A stretch of 17,462 nucleotides of DNA, from the NCBI GenBank assembly GCA_019416395.1, contig DXXH01000001.1, positions 49,543 through 67,004 on the forward strand, in the 5' to 3' direction. This DNA comes from Clostridiales bacterium. Lineage in GTDB: Bacteria > Bacillota > Clostridia > Oscillospirales > Acutalibacteraceae. Each line of letters starts with the position of its first letter. Position 1 is the first letter of the stretch. The position numbers were made by a program, and so were the translations under genes. The notes beneath the pieces are model-generated. The model worked only from the letters and a program-made list of their open reading frames with translations. It did not search any database and was not told the origin of the DNA. Shown here piece after piece: positions 15,323 to 17,462 of the stretch.

Positions 15323-16127
15323 CGAAAGTCTCCTTTCCCCCGGCCCGGGCCATCTCCCACAAGAGAATGGTAGCCGCCGCCGAAGCGTTTAAGGATTCCG
15401 CCCTGCCGGTCATGGGGATCGTCACCCGCTCGTGACACAGGGCGATGGTTTCTCCGGTCAGGCCGCTTCCCTCGTTTCCAATAAACACCGCCCATTTCCC
15501 TTGGGAGAACTCCACCTTGGTCACATCTAAGGCGGCACTGTCCGGCACAGAGGCCAGCAACCTGTATCCCTGGGACTTGAGCCCACTACACAGTTTTTCC
15601 CGGGAAGGTTCCACCACCAGCCCGACCCGGAACGTGGCTCCCATGGAAGCCCGCAGCGCTTTGGGGGACAGGGGGTCACAGCAGTCCCCCAAAAGGTACA
15701 CCTGGCGGAATCCCAGCGCTTCCGCAGTACGCAAGGTGGTTCCCAGATTTCCCGGGTCTTGCAGGTTTTCCAAAACCACGCAGCGCCTTGCCGGCGGCTG
15801 GCCTTCCATCAGGCTATCCGGCCAGCGGCACTGGCAAAACACCCCTTGGGAATGCTTTGTGGAAGAAAGCAGCTGGGCCACATGATCCGCTACAAGATAG
15901 CTTTCCCCACTGGCAGCCAGCACCGGCTCCAGATAAGAAGCGTATTTTTCCCTGGCGTCCCTGGTGAAAAAGCAGCGGAGAATCTTTACCCCGGACCGGG
16001 CCCCGTCCTGGCACAGCCGCGCTCCCTCGCAAAGGAACTCCCGCCGGGCCCTTCGCTCTTCCGCAGAGGACAGCAGCGCCGCCGCTTCCCGGACAATTTT
16101 ATTCTGCCTGCTGGTGATGGTCTCCAT
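15309..16127 (-). CDS. SpoU/TrmH-family RNA 2'-O-ribose methyltransferase (YsgA-like)
   Basis: The 272-residue protein has a SpoU substrate-binding N-terminus (about 1-105; FLCEGARLCQD) and a SPOUT methyltransferase domain. The three family motifs are clear: motif 1 with ENLQDPGNLGTTLRTAEALG (120-139), motif 2 FIGNEGSGL (215-223) and motif 3 IPMTGRAESLNASAAATILL (237-256). These form the trefoil knot that binds SAM. The target is probably 23S rRNA or tRNA but cannot be specified. A related gene, ysgA, lies near pheST in B. subtilis. The ATG at 16127 follows AAAGGGGG at about nine bases. It starts 30 bp after a terminator-like hairpin and overlaps dprA by 14 bp. Confidence 0.92.
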   Translation of the reverse strand: METITSRQNKIVREAAALLSSAEERRARREFLCEGARLCQDGARSGVKILRCFFTRDAREKYASYLEPVLAASGESYLVADHVAQLLSSTKHSQGVFCQCRWPDSLMEGQPPARRCVVLENLQDPGNLGTTLRTAEALGFRQVYLLGDCCDPLSPKALRASMGATFRVGLVVEPSREKLCSGLKSQGYRLLASVPDSAALDVTKVEFSQGKWAVFIGNEGSGLTGETIALCHERVTIPMTGRAESLNASAAATILLWEMARAGGKETFDERG

Positions 16128-16157
16128 TGAGCCGCCCCCTTTATATCCTTGTTCTTA

Positions 16158-16189
16158 AAAGGGAGACCGTTGTGCGCTGGTCTCCCTTT
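16158..16189 (-). terminator. Hairpin terminator/attenuator upstream of the RNA methyltransferase gene
   Basis: A perfect 11-bp inverted repeat, AAAGGGAGACC (16158-16168) and GGTCTCCCTTT (16179-16189), encloses a 10-base loop. On the minus strand it ends CCCTTTTAAG, giving a short U-run. The A/T ends make it potentially active in both directions. It should end or reduce transcription from the infC-rpmI-rplT operon before the methyltransferase gene. Confidence 0.75.
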
Positions 16190-16208
16190 CCCGTTTGAAA
16201 ATTAGGAA

Positions 16209-16236
16209 CGCCCAAGGCAATCCCTTGCCTCGGGCG
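16209..16236 (-). terminator. Second hairpin directly downstream of rplT
   Basis: A 12-bp stem with one G-T pair, CGCCCAAGGCAA (16209-16220) and TTGCCTCGGGCG (16225-16236), closes on a 4-base loop. It begins 13 bases after the rplT stop. In the minus direction it is followed by TTCCTAATTTTC, an interrupted T-run, so it is a weaker terminator or a 3'-end stabilising structure working with the hairpin at 16158-16189. Confidence 0.65.
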
Positions 16237-16249
16237 CACTTTTAGCTTT

Positions 16250-16603
16250 TTACAGAGCAGCCTTGGCCTTCTCAACCAGAGCGGTGAAACCAGCAGCGTC
16301 GGCAATAGCGATCTCGGAAAGCATCTTCCGGTTCAGAGTGACGCCAGCCTTCTTCAGGCCGTTCATGAAGGTAGAGTAGTTGATGTCGTTCATGCGGCAG
16401 GCCGCGGAAATGCGGGTGATCCACAGACGGCGGAAATCACGCTTGCGCTGTTTCCGGCCAATAAAGGCGTAGTTGCCGGACTTCATCACGGCCTGTTTGG
16501 CCATTTTAAAGTGACGGCTCTTGGCGCCCCAATATCCTTTGGCAAGCTTCAATACCTTTTTTCTTCTCTTGCGCGTCATCATCGCGCCCTTAACTCTAGC
16601 CAT
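16250..16603 (-). CDS. rplT: 50S ribosomal protein L20
   Basis: The 117-residue basic protein is full-length L20: MARVKGAMMTRKRRKKVLKLAKGYWG at the N-terminus, then RDFRRLWITRISAACR and NRKMLSEIA near the C-terminus (the first is about residues 1-26). L20 binds 23S rRNA early in 50S assembly and, in Bacillota, represses its own operon by binding the leader RNA upstream of infC, which here lies outside the window. The ATG at 16603 has AAAGGA about ten bases upstream. It is the last gene of infC-rpmI-rplT, 67 bp after rpmI, and is followed by two hairpins. Confidence 0.98.
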   Translation of the reverse strand: MARVKGAMMTRKRRKKVLKLAKGYWGAKSRHFKMAKQAVMKSGNYAFIGRKQRKRDFRRLWITRISAACRMNDINYSTFMNGLKKAGVTLNRKMLSEIAIADAAGFTALVEKAKAAL

Positions 16604-16670
16604 TCCTGTACCATCCTTTCTTATGGTGAAGCAAACTGATAATCAATTTTTCCTGGTGGGAAGCCCCTTC

Positions 16671-16874
16671 TTATTTGTAGGGCAGCATACGCTTGATCGC
16701 GGCCACATTGGTCTTGTCGGTCACAGTAGTGCCGCGCATGGCGCGCTTGCTCTTGGGGGTCTTGCCATGGCCATTGAGCAGATGGCTGGTGTTGGCGTGT
16801 CCACGAATGACCTTTCCGTTCTTGGAAAGCTTAAAGCGCTTCTTGGCGCCGCTGTGAGTTTTCAGTTTCGGCAT
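16671..16874 (-). CDS. rpmI: 50S ribosomal protein L35
   Basis: The 67-residue, strongly basic protein is L35, a small structural component of the large subunit. It shows the conserved MPKLKTHSGAKKRF start, then GKVIRGHANTSHLL and KSKRAMRGTT. The ATG at 16874 follows AGGAGG at eight bases, one of the best ribosome binding sites in the window. It lies 35 bp after infC and 67 bp before rplT; the 67-bp gap holds no clear structure. Confidence 0.98.
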   Translation of the reverse strand: MPKLKTHSGAKKRFKLSKNGKVIRGHANTSHLLNGHGKTPKSKRAMRGTTVTDKTNVAAIKRMLPYK

Positions 16875-16909
16875 TTTGTAGTCCTCCTATAGGATATTTT
16901 GAAACAACA

Positions 16910-17428
16910 TCATTTGGTCGGCTTGGGAGCCAGAAACATCAGCATCGTCCGGCCTTCCAGCTTGGCTGGCTTTTCCACGTTGGCCACTTCGCTCATGGCG
17001 TCGGCAAAACGGCTCATGATCTCCAGTCCCAGCTCGGGGTGACCCATCTCTCTGCCGCGAAACCGGATCGAAGCCTTCACCTTGTTGCCTTCAGAAATAA
17101 AACGCAAGGCATGGTTCTTCTTGGTTTCAAAATCGTGGGTATCGATATTGAGAGACAGACGGACCTCTTTGATCTCAACGACCCGCTGGTTCTTCCTCGC
17201 TTCCTTTTCCCGCTTGGCCTGTTCAAAACGGAACTTGCCATAGTCGATGATCTTGCACACCGGCGGATTTGCCTGGGGAGCGATCTTCACCAGGTCCAGA
17301 TTCTTCTGCTCCGCGATCTCCATGGCCTGCCGCAGGGACATAATCCCCAGCTGCGTGCCGTCAGAATCAATCACTCGAAGCTCTTTATCTCGGATTTGCT
17401 CGTTGATCTGCAGTTCCTGTTTGCTAAT
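16910..17428 (-). CDS. infC: Translation initiation factor IF-3, probable ATT start
   Basis: The 172-residue protein is IF-3, which binds the 30S subunit, prevents premature 50S joining and checks the start codon. The N-domain has INEQIRDKELRVID (8-21) and PPVCKIIDYGKFRFEQ (55-70), followed by a basic linker, and the C-domain has the RFRGREMGH block (122-130) and GRTMLMFLAPK (159-169). The start is placed at ATT (17428-17426), eight bases after GGAGG (17437-17441), because homologues begin I/M-S-K and because infC is known to use AUU elsewhere. In-frame GTG (17446) and ATG (17443) lie upstream, but no Shine-Dalgarno precedes them and the proposed one overlaps them. rpmI follows after 35 bp. 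Confidence 0.95.
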   Translation of the reverse strand: MSKQELQINEQIRDKELRVIDSDGTQLGIMSLRQAMEIAEQKNLDLVKIAPQANPPVCKIIDYGKFRFEQAKREKEARKNQRVVEIKEVRLSLNIDTHDFETKKNHALRFISEGNKVKASIRFRGREMGHPELGLEIMSRFADAMSEVANVEKPAKLEGRTMLMFLAPKPTK

Positions 17429-17462
17429 GGGTAGCACCTCCATCACACGTTGTTCTCAAGCT
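17429..17462. other. Window edge upstream of infC
   Basis: Only 34 bases precede the proposed infC start. They contain the ribosome binding site and no promoter. The L20 autoregulatory leader expected in Bacillota would lie beyond the window. Confidence 0.5.
17435..17441 (-). promoter_or_regulatory. infC Shine-Dalgarno that decides the ATT start
   Basis: The minus-strand GGAGGTG here is a near-perfect anti-16S match. The ATT at 17428 is at ideal distance. The upstream ATG (17443-17441) overlaps this site, so the site cannot serve that ATG. This supports the non-canonical start and IF-3 self-regulation. Confidence 0.75.

Noticed and set aside
16128..16157. TATAAA just upstream of the RNA methyltransferase gene as a -10 box
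   Set aside because: At 17 bases upstream the sequence is the terminator stem (GGTCTC), unlike a -35 box.
1..17462. A novel defence, mobile or biosynthetic system
   Set aside because: All fifteen genes belong to known housekeeping families, and no integrase, transposase, toxin, nuclease-helicase module, phage gene or composition shift was seen.

Overview
The window is a gene-dense, GC-rich stretch from a bacterium of the phylum Bacillota (Firmicutes), most likely class Clostridia and plausibly an Oscillospiraceae/Ruminococcaceae-type gut anaerobe. The reasons are strong AGGAGG-type ribosome binding sites, a folate-dependent TrmFO, a bacterial SMC rather than MukB, a radical SAM gene between rnc and smc, and the cluster yhbY-nadD-yqeK-rsfS. 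The genus cannot be fixed from the sequence alone. All fifteen genes lie on the minus strand, so the transcriptional order runs from high to low coordinates. No tRNA, rRNA, CRISPR array, insertion sequence, phage or defence gene is visible, and nothing looks recently transferred.

Layout in transcription order. (1) About 17428-16250: the translation operon infC (IF-3), rpmI (L35), rplT (L20). infC very probably starts at an ATT codon behind a strong Shine-Dalgarno. Two strong hairpins follow rplT. (2) 16127-13937: a SpoU/TrmH-family RNA methyltransferase overlapping a dprA gene whose product carries a tandem-duplicated C-terminal winged-helix domain. (3) A clear sigma-A-type promoter (13885-13913), then topA, trmFO, plsX, rnc, a radical SAM gene, smc and ftsY. 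These are joined by 1-43 bp gaps or 4-bp overlaps, so one long transcript is likely. acpP, which usually sits between plsX and rnc, is absent. (4) rdgB, yhbY, a fused nadD-yqeK gene and rsfS, also tightly packed. (5) Beyond rsfS, a 103-bp direct repeat (98 of 103 positions identical, 122-bp period) begins exactly at the rsfS stop codon and reaches the window edge.

The genes are housekeeping: translation initiation and ribosome assembly or silencing (infC, rpmI, rplT, yhbY, rsfS), RNA modification and processing (SpoU methyltransferase, trmFO, rnc, perhaps the radical SAM protein), DNA topology, chromosome organisation and DNA uptake/recombination (topA, smc, dprA), membrane lipid synthesis and protein targeting (plsX, ftsY), and nucleotide metabolism or cleaning (nadD-yqeK, rdgB).

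I did not find a new multi-gene system. The points worth a second look are architectural: the NadD-YqeK fusion that retains an in-frame ribosome binding site and ATG at the junction, the doubled DprA winged helix on a divergent Rossmann core, the FtsY protein with its acidic region at the C-terminus and a basic/aromatic tip, the ATT start of infC, and the repeat after rsfS.
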